The notes beneath the pieces are model-generated. The model was not told where the DNA came from, did no database searches, and was given only the letters and a program-made list of their open reading frames with translations. Shown here piece by piece: positions 27,339 to 36,883 of a stretch of DNA of 64,000 bases (positions within the stretch are counted from its first letter, which is position 1; every line of letters starts with the position of its first letter). The DNA comes from Luteimicrobium album. Lineage in GTDB: Bacteria > Actinomycetota > Actinomycetes > Actinomycetales > Cellulomonadaceae. Position numbers and translations under genes: made by a program. The stretch covers positions 1,240,001-1,304,000 of the forward strand of contig NZ_BSUK01000001.1 in assembly GCF_030161555.1 (NCBI RefSeq). The letters run 5' to 3'.

Positions 27339-28025
27339 TCAGCCGGTTCTGTCGGCGCTCAGGGAGTGGACCGAGGCCAACGTCGTCACGGTCGACGCGT
27401 CGTCGTGAACCAGCGCACGGCCGGGAAGGTCGAGCCGGACCTGCACGCTGAGCAGGTCCGCGCCGAGGACCCGCACGTTCACGGCGTTGAGGGCTCGCAG
27501 CGGGTGCCACGCGATGACGCTGCGCTGACGGGCGAGGGCGTCGTCGTCGGGGCGGACGGTCGCGATCCCGTCGACCCAGCGGTGCCGCAGCCCGAGCCGC
27601 AACCGGATGCGCACGTGCGGGTCGTGGCGGATGTTGCGGACGTAGCCGGCGCGCTCGCCGTGCTCGGCGATGATCCACAGCTCGTCGCCGCGGCGTCCGT
27701 TGCCGACGGGCGTGCGGCGCGGCTGCCCGCTCACGCGACCACGGGTCTCGAGGACCGCGACGCCGAACGGGTTGAGCCCGACGGCGAACCCCACGCGGAC
27801 GAGCGGGTTGATCACCCAGCGCTGGAGCGTGCGGACGAGCAGCACCTTGACCTTCGGGTTCGTCCAGGTCAGGACGAAGAGCGCGACGTAGGAGCCGGTC
27901 TGGGCGAGCGGCTGCCAGACGGCGCCGGGCCACAGGGCGAACGGACTCCAGACAAGAACGGTTGCGACGAGCGTGCCGACGGCGAGCCCTCGGGGGATGT
28001 GCGGTGCAGGTGCGACGATGGACAC
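27339..28025 (-). CDS. Deazaflavin (F420)-dependent nitroreductase-type protein
   Basis: A 228-residue protein. After an N-terminal hydrophobic pair of segments (about residues 12-28 and 38-55) comes a split-barrel domain of the DDN family, with VAVLETRGRVSGQPRRTPVG, WIIAEHGERAGYVRNIRHDPHVRIRLR and ATVRPDD. Known relatives use F420H2 to reduce quinones or nitro drugs. It is divergent from a TetR gene, with a perfect palindrome between them, so expression is probably repressed by that protein. Confidence 0.84.
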   Translation of the reverse strand: MSIVAPAPHIPRGLAVGTLVATVLVWSPFALWPGAVWQPLAQTGSYVALFVLTWTNPKVKVLLVRTLQRWVINPLVRVGFAVGLNPFGVAVLETRGRVSGQPRRTPVGNGRRGDELWIIAEHGERAGYVRNIRHDPHVRIRLRLGLRHRWVDGIATVRPDDDALARQRSVIAWHPLRALNAVNVRVLGADLLSVQVRLDLPGRALVHDDASTVTTLASVHSLSADRTG

Positions 28026-28045
28026 GGTGACACTCCTTCGCTTCC

Positions 28046-28060
28046 GTTAGAGCCTCTAAC
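28046..28060. promoter_or_regulatory. Perfect TetR-type operator between nitroreductase and TetR genes
   Basis: GTTAGAG-C-CTCTAAC is a perfect 15-bp palindrome, one of few AT-containing stretches in the area. It lies 21 bases before the nitroreductase start and about 60 bases before the regulator start, so one bound dimer could block both promoters. Confidence 0.78.
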
Positions 28061-28121
28061 TTCAGAGTGAGGGTGTCACTGGATCGTGTCAACCCCTCGA
28101 CACACCGACGAAGAGAGCCCC

Positions 28122-28835
28122 GTGACCGAGCCGTCTCCCCCGCAGTCATCGCCCCGGCAACCACAGAGCCGCCGCGACCGCTACCGCACCGAGACGCGGG
28201 ACGAGGCCAAGCGGATCGCCCTCGACCAGCTCGCGACCGGCGGGCAGGCCGCGCTCTCGCTCAACGCCATCGCCCGCGAGCTCGGCATGACCGGGCCGGC
28301 CCTCTACCGGTACTTCGCCGGCCGGGACGAGCTGCTCACCGCGCTGATCGTCGACGCCTACGACGACCTCGGCACGACCCTGACCCGCGCCGTCGCCGAC
28401 GCCGCGCCCGACGGCCCCGACGAGCAGATCCGCGCGCTCGGCCGCACGATGCGGGCCTGGGCCCTCGCCCAGCCGCACCGGTACCTGCTGCTCTTCGGCA
28501 CCCCGTTCTCCGGGTACCACGCCCCCGACGCCGCGCTCGAGGCCGCGCAGGCCAGCATCGGGTCGGTCATGGAGGCCATGGTCGACATCGAGTCGCGACG
28601 CGGCCGCCCCGTGGCGCCGCCGAGCCTCTTCGAGCAGCAGCTCGAACGCGCGCCCTGGATCCCCGAGGAGCTGCACGGCGCGATCCCGGGCGCCGTCCTC
28701 GCCGACGTCCTCCTCACCTGGACCCGCCTGCACGGGCTCATCGGCCTCGAGGTCAACGGCCAGTTCGCGACCATGGGGTTCGACCCGGCGCTGCTCCTCG
28801 AGCGCGAGCTCGACGACATCGTCGGTCCCGGCTGA
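28122..28835 (+). CDS. TetR-family transcriptional regulator
   Basis: A 237-residue regulator with the helix-turn-helix at about residues 28-72 (AKRIALDQLATGGQAALSLNAIARELGMTGPALYRYFAGRDELL) and a TetR_C_13-like C-terminal domain with ALAQPHRYLLLFGTPFSGY. The family usually binds a hydrophobic inducer. GTG 28122 is preferred since a purine-rich AGAGAG precedes it; GTG 28086 would add 12 residues. It is divergent from the F420-type nitroreductase gene and is the likely binder of the palindrome between them. Confidence 0.87.
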   Translation: MTEPSPPQSSPRQPQSRRDRYRTETRDEAKRIALDQLATGGQAALSLNAIARELGMTGPALYRYFAGRDELLTALIVDAYDDLGTTLTRAVADAAPDGPDEQIRALGRTMRAWALAQPHRYLLLFGTPFSGYHAPDAALEAAQASIGSVMEAMVDIESRRGRPVAPPSLFEQQLERAPWIPEELHGAIPGAVLADVLLTWTRLHGLIGLEVNGQFATMGFDPALLLERELDDIVGPG

Positions 28836-28986
28836 GCTGCCGAACCCCCGACCCCCGCCCCGAGTTCGAGCATCTCCACCGAGAACGAGCGCCATGGCCT
28901 CGATCTCGCCGGAATCCCTCGAACTCGGCGAGGGCACCGACGACCGCCGTGGGAATCGGCCGCCCACCGGCCGGGTTGCCGCCGGT

Positions 28987-29858
28987 ATGACGACGACGGA
29001 CAGCACAGGAGCGACCGGCATCGACCTCGGCGGGCGGTACGGGGTGTGGCGTCGCGGCCTCGACCTCGACGGCCGCCTCGCGGCAACCCTCGAACGCCTC
29101 GGCTACGGCGCCGTGTGGATCGGCGGCTCGCCCGACGCGACCCTCGCCAAGCCCGAGGAGCTGCTGGCGGCCACGCGGACGCTCGTCGTCGGGACGGGCA
29201 TCGTCAACATCTGGGCATCACCCGCCGACGAGGTCGCTGCGTCCACGCTGCGGGTCCTCGACGCCGACCCCGACCGGTTCGTCCTCGGCATCGGCACCGG
29301 GCACCGCGAGGCGTCGGGGGCGAAGGCCGCCACCCCTACGCCGCGCTCGTCGAGTACCTCGACACGCTCGACGCCGACGACGTCCCGCGCGAGAACGTCG
29401 TCCTCGCCGCCCTCGGCCCGCGCGTCCTGGGCCTGGCCCGCGACCGCACGGCCGGCGCGCACCCGTACCTCGTGACGCCCGAGCACACGCGCGAGGCTCG
29501 CGAGATCCTGGGGACCGGTCCGCTGCTCGTCCCGGAGCAGCACGTCGTGCTCGACGCCGACCCCGTCCGCGCTCGCGAAGCCGCCCGCACCGCGCTGACC
29601 AACTACTTCGGGATGGCCAACTACCGGAACTCGTGGCTGCGCCTCGGCTTCACCGAGGACGAGATCTCGGACGGCGGCAGCGACCGCTTCGTCGACGCCG
29701 TCGTCGTGCACGGGACCCCGGCCGACGTGGCGGCGCGCCTCGCCGAGCACCTCGATGCCGGCGCCGACCAGGTGGCGGTCCAGCTCGTCGCCGGGGAGCC
29801 CGGCGAGCCGGTCGAGGACGGCTTCGCGCGCCTGGCCGCCGAGCTCGGCCTGAGCTGA
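28987..29858 (+). CDS. LLM-class F420-dependent oxidoreductase, frameshifted
   Basis: A luciferase-like TIM-barrel protein of about 290 residues (TIGR03620-type). The start RYGVWRRGLDLD, the AVWIGGSPDATLAKPEELLAAT helix, and GTGIVNIWA and RFVLGIGTGHRE strands are typical; the C-terminal half has FGMANYRNSWLRLGFTEDEI. Such enzymes reduce or oxidise substrates with F420. A base is missing near 29330-29338; restoring it joins the halves at the HPYAALVEYLD helix. It follows the TetR gene by 150 bases and may or may not share its regulation. Confidence 0.86.
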
Positions 29859-29866
29859 CCCGGCCT

Positions 29867-29890
29867 CCCGACGGAAGCGACGCCGTCGGG
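29867..29890. terminator. Hairpin terminator between convergent genes
   Basis: CCCGACGG, eight bases, CCGTCGGG form a perfect 8-bp stem between the stops of the LLM oxidoreductase and the epimerase gene. It can end transcription from both sides. No T-tract is present. Confidence 0.6.
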
Positions 29891-29893
29891 CGC

Positions 29894-30769
29894 TCAGACG
29901 GACGACGCGTGCCCGACGGCGTCACGCCACGAGTGCTGCGGCTCGAACCCGAGCAGTCGTCGCGCCTTGTCGATCGAGAGCAGCGTCTCGGTGCCCTCGA
30001 GCGGACATCGCACCTCGACGCCCGGGAACTCCTCGGCGACGAGGTCGGCGGACGGCCGCTCCATCACGGTGTCCGCGTTGGCGATCACGAACGCCTCGAA
30101 GCCCTTGACCTCGGTCTCGACGGCGAGCCGCACGGCCTGGGCGCCGTCGCGCGCGTCGATGTAGCCCCACAGGTTCCAGCGCCGCCGCTTCGCGTCGTTC
30201 TGCCACGACGGGAACTCGGCGTAGTCCGCGAGCGCCATGACGTTGGAGAACCGGAGGCCGATGATCGACAGCTCGGGGTCCCAGCGGGCGAAGTGCCGGG
30301 CCATCTCCTCCTCGACCGCCTTGCCGAGCGAGTACGTCGAGTTCGGGAGGACGGCGTACGCCTCGTCGACCGGGACGTAGGGCGGAGGCACGTCGAACGG
30401 CAGCCCGAGGACGGTCTCGCTCGACGCCCACACGACCTTCTTGACGCCGGCGATCTTCGCGGCCTGGAAGACGTCGAACGTCGACGGCACGTTGTTGTGG
30501 AAGGTCGCGCCGCTGGTCCGGAGCCCAGGTGCGGGGATCGCGGCGAGGTGCACGACGGCGTCCACGCCGGAGTAGCGGTCGTCGACGCCGGTCAGCAGCT
30601 CGACGACCTGCCCGAGGTCGGTGAGGTCGGCGCGCGTGAACTGCCCGGGCTGCCCGGGCGGGGGCGACACCTGGTCGACCGTCACGACGTCGTACCCGTG
30701 CTCGGCGAGGTCGGTCACGACCGCCTGCCCGAGCTTGCCGCTGCTGCCCGTCACCACCACGCGTGCCAT
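29894..30769 (-). CDS. NAD-dependent epimerase/dehydratase family protein
   Basis: A 291-residue extended SDR. The nucleotide-binding VVVTGSSGKLGQAV motif starts at residue 4, DAVVHLAAIPAP and the catalytic YSLGK (Tyr and Lys) in the NSTYSLGKAVEEEMA helix follow, and LRFSNVM marks the substrate region. It resembles sugar-nucleotide epimerases/uronate dehydrogenases, but the substrate is not clear. TAGCCT on the minus strand ends six bases before ATG 30769, suggesting a leaderless transcript. The related gene to its right also encodes an epimerase-like protein. Confidence 0.88.
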   Translation of the reverse strand: MARVVVTGSSGKLGQAVVTDLAEHGYDVVTVDQVSPPPGQPGQFTRADLTDLGQVVELLTGVDDRYSGVDAVVHLAAIPAPGLRTSGATFHNNVPSTFDVFQAAKIAGVKKVVWASSETVLGLPFDVPPPYVPVDEAYAVLPNSTYSLGKAVEEEMARHFARWDPELSIIGLRFSNVMALADYAEFPSWQNDAKRRRWNLWGYIDARDGAQAVRLAVETEVKGFEAFVIANADTVMERPSADLVAEEFPGVEVRCPLEGTETLLSIDKARRLLGFEPQHSWRDAVGHASSV

Positions 30770-30791
30770 GCGGCCAGGCTATCGGCCGCGC

Positions 30792-31748
30792 TCAACCGTG
30801 CCCGACGACGTCGCGCAGGGCGGGCTCGAGCGTCGGGTACCGGAAGTGCCAGCCGAGCCCGGCGAGCACCTCGGACGTGCAGTGACGTCCGGTGAGCCCG
30901 AGCGCCGGATCGCTGCGGAGCAGCCAGGAGCCGAGCCGGGCGACGGGTGCCGGCGTGGCGACCCCGAGCCGTCGGCCGGTCACCGCGCGCAGGGTCGCCA
31001 TGAGCTCCGCGTTGCGGACGGGCGTGGGGGCGGACGCGACGAGGACGCCGTCCGGCATGGCCGGCGCACCGACGTCGCCGACGTCCGGCCCCAGCGCGGC
31101 CCGGACGAGCGCGAGCCAGTCGTCGACGTGGATCCAGCTCACCCACTGCCGCCCCGAGCCGACCTTCCCGCCCAGCCCGAACCGGGTCAGCAGCTCGAGC
31201 CGCCCGACGACCGGCGACTCGGGCTGGAGCACGAGCGACGTCCGCAGCGTGACGACGTGATCGGCGTGCGCTCCGACGACGGCCTCCTCCCACGGCTCCG
31301 CGACGCCCGTCATCTGCGGGAGGCCGGGACCGGGGAGCGGCGTCGCCTCCGTGACGTGCTGCTCCCCGGCGTCGGACTAGATCGCGGTCGTGGACATCTG
31401 CACCCAGCGGGCCACGGGACGGCGGGCGGCGCGGCTCGCGGCAACCAGCGCCCGCGTCGCGTCGACGCGCGACGACCTCAGGCTCGCGACGTTCGCGGCC
31501 GTCGGGCGGACGTCCACCAGACGCCCGGCGAGGTTCACGACCGAGACCGGGCGCGCGCCGTCGTCGGGCAGGTCGAAGAGAGCGGCCCACGGCCCGACGC
31601 TGCGGCCGTCCCACTCTTCCTGGCGCACCGCCCACGCCGGGTCGGGCCGGCGGGTGAGGACGACGACGTCCGCACCGCGCCCCGCGAGGTCCGCCACGAG
31701 CGCGCGCCCGAGGCTCCCGGACCCGCCGGCGACCACCACGCGTGACAT
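30792..31748 (-). pseudogene. NAD-dependent epimerase (DUF1731/SULA-type), interrupted by in-frame TAG
   Basis: The protein begins VVVAGGSGSLGRALVADLAG, typical of the TIGR01777 epimerase group, and the C-terminal part has the VSWIHVDDW and DUF1731-like LGLTGRHCTSEVLAGLGW blocks. Both parts are in one frame, separated by a TAG at 31377-31379, at a place where relatives usually have an aromatic residue (TTAI-Y/W-DAGE). Only a base change is needed, so this is either a true nonsense mutation or a base-call error. As sequenced, only the first 123 residues are made. TACGCT on the minus strand lies seven bases before the ATG, as in leaderless genes. Confidence 0.83.
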
Positions 31749-31862
31749 GGGCTTCAGCGTAAGAGGTCGCGCTCCCCGCGCTCTCGGTGTCGATCGGCGG
31801 CGATCTCGTTCGTAGTGTCGGTGAGAGCCGGACCTCCCGGCTCCGGACGCAAGGAGACAGCC

Positions 31863-32218
31863 ATGAAGCAGTACTTCCTCGCCGTGAACGGGATCCAGGG
31901 CGAGCCGACGCCGTCGGGCGACGAGATCCAGCGGATGTACGCGGACGTCGCCGCGTTCAACACCGAGGTCCAGGAGGCGGGCGCGTGGGTGTTCGCCGGC
32001 GGGCTCTTCCCGCCCGACGTCGCCACGACCGTCCGGCCGCAGGGCGACGACGTCCTCGTCGTCGACGGGCCGTTCGCCGAGACCAAGGAGTACCTCGGGG
32101 GTTCTGGGTCATCAAGGCCGAGGACCTCGACGCGGCGCTCGCCTGGGCCAAGAAGGGCGCGGTCGCGTGCGGCGGCCCGGTCGAGGTCCGCCCGTTCCAG
32201 GACGAGCCCGAGGCGTGA
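31863..32218 (+). CDS. YCII/DGPF-domain protein of an ECF42 pair, frameshifted
   Basis: An about 118-residue YCII-fold protein that starts [13 protein letters not shown] and has the [15 protein letters not shown] motif that gives the DGPF family its name. Its genes usually lie directly before sigma factors of the ECF42 group and seem needed for their action in Streptomyces. The frame breaks at 32096-32102, in a GGGGG run; one more G joins it to [20 protein letters not shown]. The stop overlaps the sigma factor start as GTGA. AAGGAGA precedes the ATG. Confidence 0.9.
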
Positions 32219-33504
32219 CCGCGACCGGGCCCGGCCCGGGGGCGCCCGCCGTCGCGGACGTCTTCCGGGCCGAGTACGGGGCGTGCGTGGCGACCCTCGT
32301 CCGCCAGTTCCGCGACATCGCGCTCGCCGAGGAGGCGGTGCAGGAGGCGTTCGTCGTCGCGGTCGCGCGCTGGCCCGTCGACGGCGTGCCCCCGAACCCG
32401 GGTGCGTGGATCACGACGACGGCACGCCGCAAGGCGCTCGACGTCGTCCGGCGCGAGTCCACCCGGTCCGCGCGGTACGCGCAGGCCGCGCTGGTGCACG
32501 GGGCGGCGTCGGGGGTGCGTGACGACGCCGGGGCTGTCGGCGGCGCCGCGGACGACGACCCCGAGGAGGGCCCGGTGCGCGACGACCGCCTGCGGCTGAT
32601 CTTCACCTGCTGCCACCCGGCGCTGAACCGGGCGACGCAGGTCGCGCTCACGCTCCGCCTGCTCGGCGGCCTCGAGACCGGCGAGATCGCACGCGCGTTC
32701 CTGGTCCCCGAGCCCACGATGGCGCAGCGGCTCGTACGCGCCAAGCGCAAGATCAAGGACGCCGGCATCCCGTACCGGGTGCCGTCGGACGCGGACCTGC
32801 CCGACCGGCTGCGGTCGGTGCTCGACGTCGTGTACCTGGTGTTCAACGAGGGGTACGCGGGGTCGGCCGGCGCGGAGCTCGTCCGGGACGACCTGTGCGC
32901 CGAGGCGATTCGGCTGGCCCGGCTGCTCGCCGAGCTCATGCCCGACGAGCCCGAGGCCGCCGGCCTCCTCGCGCTGCTCCTCCTCACCGACGCACGTCGC
33001 GCCGCCCGCACCGACGCCGGCGGCGAGCTCGTCCTGCTCGCCGACCAGGACCGGGCCCTCTGGGACGCGGGCCGGATCGCCGAGGGGCAAGGCATCGTGC
33101 GCTCGCTCCTCCGCAGGGCCCGGCTGACCGGGCGCCCGCCCGGGCCGTACCAGGTGCAGGCCGCCATCGCCGCCGTGCACGACGACGCCCCCACGCCCGA
33201 CGGGACCGACTGGCGGCAGGTCGTCGCGCTCTACGACCAGCTCCTCGTCGTCGCGCCGACGCCGGTCGTCGCGCTCAACCGGGCGGTCGCGCTCGCCGAG
33301 GTGGCCGGGCCTGGGTCCGCCCTGGACGTCGTCGACGGACTGCGGCTCGACGCCTACGCGCCCTGGCACGTGGCGCGTGCCGACCTGCTGCGCCGGCTCG
33401 GGCGACCCGACGAGGCGCGGGCCGCCTACGACGACGCAGTGCGGCTGACGCAGAACGACGTCGAGCGCCTGTTCCTCGAGCGTCGCCGGGACGAGCTCGC
33501 GTGA
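32215..33504 (+). CDS. RNA polymerase sigma factor, ECF42-type with C-terminal TPR-like extension
   Basis: A 429-residue extracytoplasmic-function-type sigma factor. Region 2 is at about residues 15-80 ([34 protein letters not shown], then [18 protein letters not shown]), region 4 at about 125-180 with [20 protein letters not shown] and a helix-turn-helix around [20 protein letters not shown]. The long C-terminal extension (about 200-429), with [11 protein letters not shown] and [15 protein letters not shown], is the hallmark of ECF42. The upstream DGPF gene overlaps by four bases. No anti-sigma gene is seen, as is usual for this group. Confidence 0.92.
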   Translation: MTATGPGPGAPAVADVFRAEYGACVATLVRQFRDIALAEEAVQEAFVVAVARWPVDGVPPNPGAWITTTARRKALDVVRRESTRSARYAQAALVHGAASGVRDDAGAVGGAADDDPEEGPVRDDRLRLIFTCCHPALNRATQVALTLRLLGGLETGEIARAFLVPEPTMAQRLVRAKRKIKDAGIPYRVPSDADLPDRLRSVLDVVYLVFNEGYAGSAGAELVRDDLCAEAIRLARLLAELMPDEPEAAGLLALLLLTDARRAARTDAGGELVLLADQDRALWDAGRIAEGQGIVRSLLRRARLTGRPPGPYQVQAAIAAVHDDAPTPDGTDWRQVVALYDQLLVVAPTPVVALNRAVALAEVAGPGSALDVVDGLRLDAYAPWHVARADLLRRLGRPDEARAAYDDAVRLTQNDVERLFLERRRDELA

Positions 33505-33537
33505 CGTCGCGGCAGGGCCTGGCTCACGCCCGACCGG

Positions 33538-35001
33538 CTACGCGTCCGAGACCTCGGACGTCGGGGCGTCCCCGGGCCGGTCCGGCGACATGTGACTGTG
33601 CCGGTACCCGTAGAACGCGTACACGACGACGCCGATCAGGAACCACACGACGAACCGCAGCCACGTCACGGGCTGCAGCTTGGTGATGAGGTAGATCGAG
33701 AAGCCGATGCCGATGATCGGCACGACGGGCATCCACGGCAGCCGGAACGTCCGGGGCACCTCGGGCGAGCGGTACCGCAGCACGACCACCGCCCCCGACA
33801 CCACGATGAACGCCAGCAGGATCCCGATGTTCGTGAGCTCCGCGGCGTCGAGGATCGGTGTGAAGCCGGCGATCGCCGCCGCGACCACGCCGATGATCCA
33901 CGTCGGCCGGTGCGGCACCGCGTTGCGGTTCGTCTGGGCGAACCATCCGGGCAGCAGCCCGTCACGGCTCATGGAGAACCACACGCGCGATGCCCCGAGC
34001 GTGAACGCGAAGAGCACCGTGAAGATCCCGATGATCGCCCCGACGGCCACGACCTTCGCGAACCCGGGCAGCCCCACGTAGTCGAACGCGACCGCGAAGG
34101 CGCGCGTCGGGTCGAGGTCCCGGTAGCTCTGCATGCCGGTCAGGACCGTCGCCGCCAGCAGGTACAGCACCATGGCGATGGCGAGCGACAGCACGATCGC
34201 CTTCGGCAGGTTCCGCTGGGCCTCCTTGGACTCCTCGGCCGCGGTGCTCATGGCGTCGTACCCGAACACGGCGAAGAACACCGTCGCGGCGCCCGTGATC
34301 GTGCCGCCGATCCCGAACGGCAGGTACGGCGAGTAGTTCGACTTCGTGATGTAGAACGCGCCGACGACGATCACCGCGACCACGATCGCGACCTTGACGA
34401 ACACGAGGATGGTCTCGACACGCGCGGACGAGCTGATGCCCCGGGTCAGCAGGAAAGCCACGAGCAGGCACAGCGCCATCGCGAACAGGTCGACCTTGTG
34501 GCCCGAGCCGGTGCCCGGCGCGCCCAGCATCCAGGCCGGCAGGTGCACGCCGACCGACTCGAGCAGGAACGACAGGTACCCCGACACCGAGATCGCGACG
34601 ACGGCCACGATCGCCGTGTACTCGAGCAGCAGGTCCCAGCCGATGAACCAGCCGACCGCCTCGCCGAGCACCGCGTAGCCGTACGTGTACGCCGAGCCCG
34701 CCTGCGGGATCATCCCGCCGAACTCGGCATAGCTCAGGGCCGCGCACGCGCTCGCGATCCCCGCGACGAGGAAGGAGATCGTCACGCCCGGGCCGGCGTC
34801 CGTGTGGGCGACGGCGCCCGCGAGCGTGAAGATGCCCGCGCCGATGATCGCGCCCAGCCCGATCGCGGTGAGCTGCCACAGACCGAGGCTGCGCTTGAGG
34901 CCCCTCGACTCGTCCGACGGCTCGATGGGCTTGCGCCGCCAGACGCTCCGCAGCCCCGGACCCGACCTGCTCACACTGGGTGCTGCACCGTCGTCGGGCA
35001 T
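33538..35001 (-). CDS. APC-family amino acid permease (cationic amino acid transporter type)
   Basis: A 487-residue transporter with about 12 helices. The first helix carries LTAIGLGAIIGAGIFTLAG, the unwound substrate-binding GxG region of the APC fold, and helix 6 has the FFAVFGYDAMSTAAEESK block conserved in CAT-like permeases (YfnA group). It imports amino acids or related amines with protons; specificity is open. An extended polar N-terminus of 40 residues precedes the first helix. It converges on the sigma factor gene with 33 bases between. Confidence 0.9.
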   Translation of the reverse strand: MPDDGAAPSVSRSGPGLRSVWRRKPIEPSDESRGLKRSLGLWQLTAIGLGAIIGAGIFTLAGAVAHTDAGPGVTISFLVAGIASACAALSYAEFGGMIPQAGSAYTYGYAVLGEAVGWFIGWDLLLEYTAIVAVVAISVSGYLSFLLESVGVHLPAWMLGAPGTGSGHKVDLFAMALCLLVAFLLTRGISSSARVETILVFVKVAIVVAVIVVGAFYITKSNYSPYLPFGIGGTITGAATVFFAVFGYDAMSTAAEESKEAQRNLPKAIVLSLAIAMVLYLLAATVLTGMQSYRDLDPTRAFAVAFDYVGLPGFAKVVAVGAIIGIFTVLFAFTLGASRVWFSMSRDGLLPGWFAQTNRNAVPHRPTWIIGVVAAAIAGFTPILDAAELTNIGILLAFIVVSGAVVVLRYRSPEVPRTFRLPWMPVVPIIGIGFSIYLITKLQPVTWLRFVVWFLIGVVVYAFYGYRHSHMSPDRPGDAPTSEVSDA

Positions 35002-35097
35002 CCTGACCCTTCCGTCGAGACGTCGTCGTCCCTTCAGGCCTACTCCCCGCCGCGGGTGTCCACCAGCCGACGCGCGGTACGCGCCGGCCGCGGGCCG

Positions 35098-36200
35098 TCA
35101 CCTCCCGACGGCGGCCCGCACATCCGCGGCGAACGCGTCCACGGCCTCGGGGGTCGTGTCCCAGGCGCACATCCAGCGCACCTCGACGAGGCCGTCGTCG
35201 CGGTGGTCGTCCCAGTCGTAGAAGCGCCAGCGCTCGCGCAGGCCGGCGGCGGCGTCGGGCGGGAGGGCCGCGAAGACGGCGTTGGACTCGGTGTCCCGGG
35301 TGAGCACGAGACGCCCGGGCGCGGCCCCCGCCTCGAGGGCCGCCCGCAGCCGGGACGCCATCGCGTTCGCGTGCTCCGCGGACCGCAGCCACAGCGCCGA
35401 CCCGTACAGCGCCACGAGCTGCGCCGACACGAACCGGAGCTTCGACCCGAGCTGCATGGTCAGCTTGCGGACGTACTCGACGCCGTCCACGGCCGACGGG
35501 TCCAGCACCACGACGGCCTCGCCGAGCACGATCCCGTTCTTCGTCCCGCCGAGGGACACGACGTCCATGCCGACCGCGGTCGTCAGCTCCCCGAGCCCGA
35601 CGCCCAGGTGCGCGGCCGCGTTGGCGAGGCGTGCGCCGTCGAGGTGGACGCGCATGCCGAGGGCGTGGGCATGATCCGTCAGCGCCCGCAGCTCGTCGAC
35701 CGCGTAGACCGTCCCCAGCTCGGTCGCCTGCGAGACCGACACGACGAGCGGCTGCGCGCGGTGCGGGTCGCCCCAGCCCCACGCCTCGCGGTCGAGCAGC
35801 TCGGGGTGAGGCGGCCGTCCGGCGTCGGGACGGTGAGGAGCTTGATCCCCGCGACCCGCTCGGGGGCGGCGTTCTCGTCGGTCACGACGTGCGCCGTCGA
35901 CGGGGTCACGACCGCGCCCCACCGCGGCAGCATCGACGCGAGCGACACGACGTTCGCGCCCGTCCCGTTGAACACCGGGTACGCGACGGCCTGGTCGCCG
36001 AAGTGCCCCCGGACGACGTCCTGGAGCTGCGCCGTCCACGGATCGGCGCCGTAGGACACGGCGTGGCCGCGGTTCGCCGCGACCATCGCCTCCAGGACCT
36101 CGGGGTGGGCGCCGGCGTAGTTGTCGGACGCGAACGAGACGTCGGGCAGGGGCGCGGGCTCGGGGGTGCGCGCCGAGGCAACGCGGGGAACGGTCGTCAC
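35098..36200 (-). CDS. Threonine aldolase/beta-eliminating lyase family protein, frameshifted
   Basis: A PLP enzyme of about 367 residues of the low-specificity threonine aldolase type, which cleaves L-threonine or allo-threonine to glycine and acetaldehyde. It starts VSFASDNYAGAHPEVLEAM, has the GTGANVVSLASM cofactor-binding helix, the DGARLANAAA aspartate segment and the SLGGTKNGIVLGEAVVV loop with the Schiff-base lysine. The frame breaks near 35805-35811 in a G/C run; one base restores TPELLDREAWGWGDPH. GTG 36200 is taken as the start. It lies downstream of the permease gene's promoter region, on the same strand but 97 bases upstream. Confidence 0.87.
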
Positions 36201-36266
36201 CCCGTCATTGTCCTGCTCGTGCGGGCCGACGGTCCCCGGCCCGCGCATGAGAGAATAGGGGAAAGA

Positions 36267-36298
36267 GCCTCGGACCTGCGGATGCAGATCGAGGCTTT
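36267..36298. terminator. Two-step hairpin just upstream of the GNAT gene
   Basis: GCCTCG (36267-36272) pairs with CGAGGC (36290-36295), and CTGC (36276-36279) pairs with GCAG (36284-36287) around a GGAT loop. TTT follows on the plus strand and AAAG precedes on the left. It lies five bases before the GNAT start codon and could be a terminator, an attenuator or a structured 5' leader. Confidence 0.45.
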
Positions 36299-36303
36299 CG
36301 TGT

Positions 36304-36834
36304 ATGCACATCGCCGTGACAAGCACCTCCCTTCCCTCCCCGGTCGTCGCCCGGCCGGCCACGTCGGACGACGGCCCGGCCCTGACCCAGTTGTGGAACC
36401 TGTTCCGACACGACATGTCGCCCTACAGCGGGGCGCTTCCCGACAGCGACGGCCGCTACCGCAGCGAGCGTCTCGATCACGCGTTGGCAGCGCAGCCGGG
36501 CTGGCAGGCGTGGCTCGCGACCGCGGGACCGCACCCCGTCGGCCTCGCCGTCGCCCGGGCTCTCGACGAGCCCGAGCACGTGCTCAGCAGCTTCTTCGTG
36601 GTGGCCGCGGCCCGTCGAGGTGGTCTCGGCCGCCAGCTTGCCCGGGCGGTGCTCACCACACGTCCAGGGCGCTGGGCCGTCGCGTACCAGGACGCCAACA
36701 CGCGTGCCGCTCGCTTCTGGGCGGACGTCGCCGCCGGGCTCGATCCGTCGTGGGTGCACGAGCACCGCGACGTGCCGAACCGGCCTGACCTCCCACCGGA
36801 CAGCTGGATCCGGCTCGACGTCGAACACCCGTGA
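36304..36834 (+). CDS. GNAT-family N-acetyltransferase
   Basis: A 176-residue acetyltransferase. The N-terminal VARPATSDDGPALTQLWNLFRHDMSP is typical of a GNAT group sometimes annotated as YkkB-like, [21 protein letters not shown] is the acetyl-CoA loop (R-x-x-G-x-G), and YQDANTRAARFWADVA the C-terminal helix. The acceptor is unknown. ATG 36304 lies within the right flank of a hairpin, so translation may be affected by its folding. It is divergent from the threonine aldolase-like gene. Confidence 0.84.
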   Translation: MHIAVTSTSLPSPVVARPATSDDGPALTQLWNLFRHDMSPYSGALPDSDGRYRSERLDHALAAQPGWQAWLATAGPHPVGLAVARALDEPEHVLSSFFVVAAARRGGLGRQLARAVLTTRPGRWAVAYQDANTRAARFWADVAAGLDPSWVHEHRDVPNRPDLPPDSWIRLDVEHP

Positions 36835-36883
36835 CCATGCAGCTGCAGGTTGTGAGGGCCCCGGCGCAGGTTACGGTCGACCG

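Noticed and set aside
33592..36054. 820-codon plus-strand frame opposite the amino-acid permease and lyase
   Set aside because: Composition is His/Arg/Asp-rich repeats typical of antisense translation; both real genes have clear motifs.
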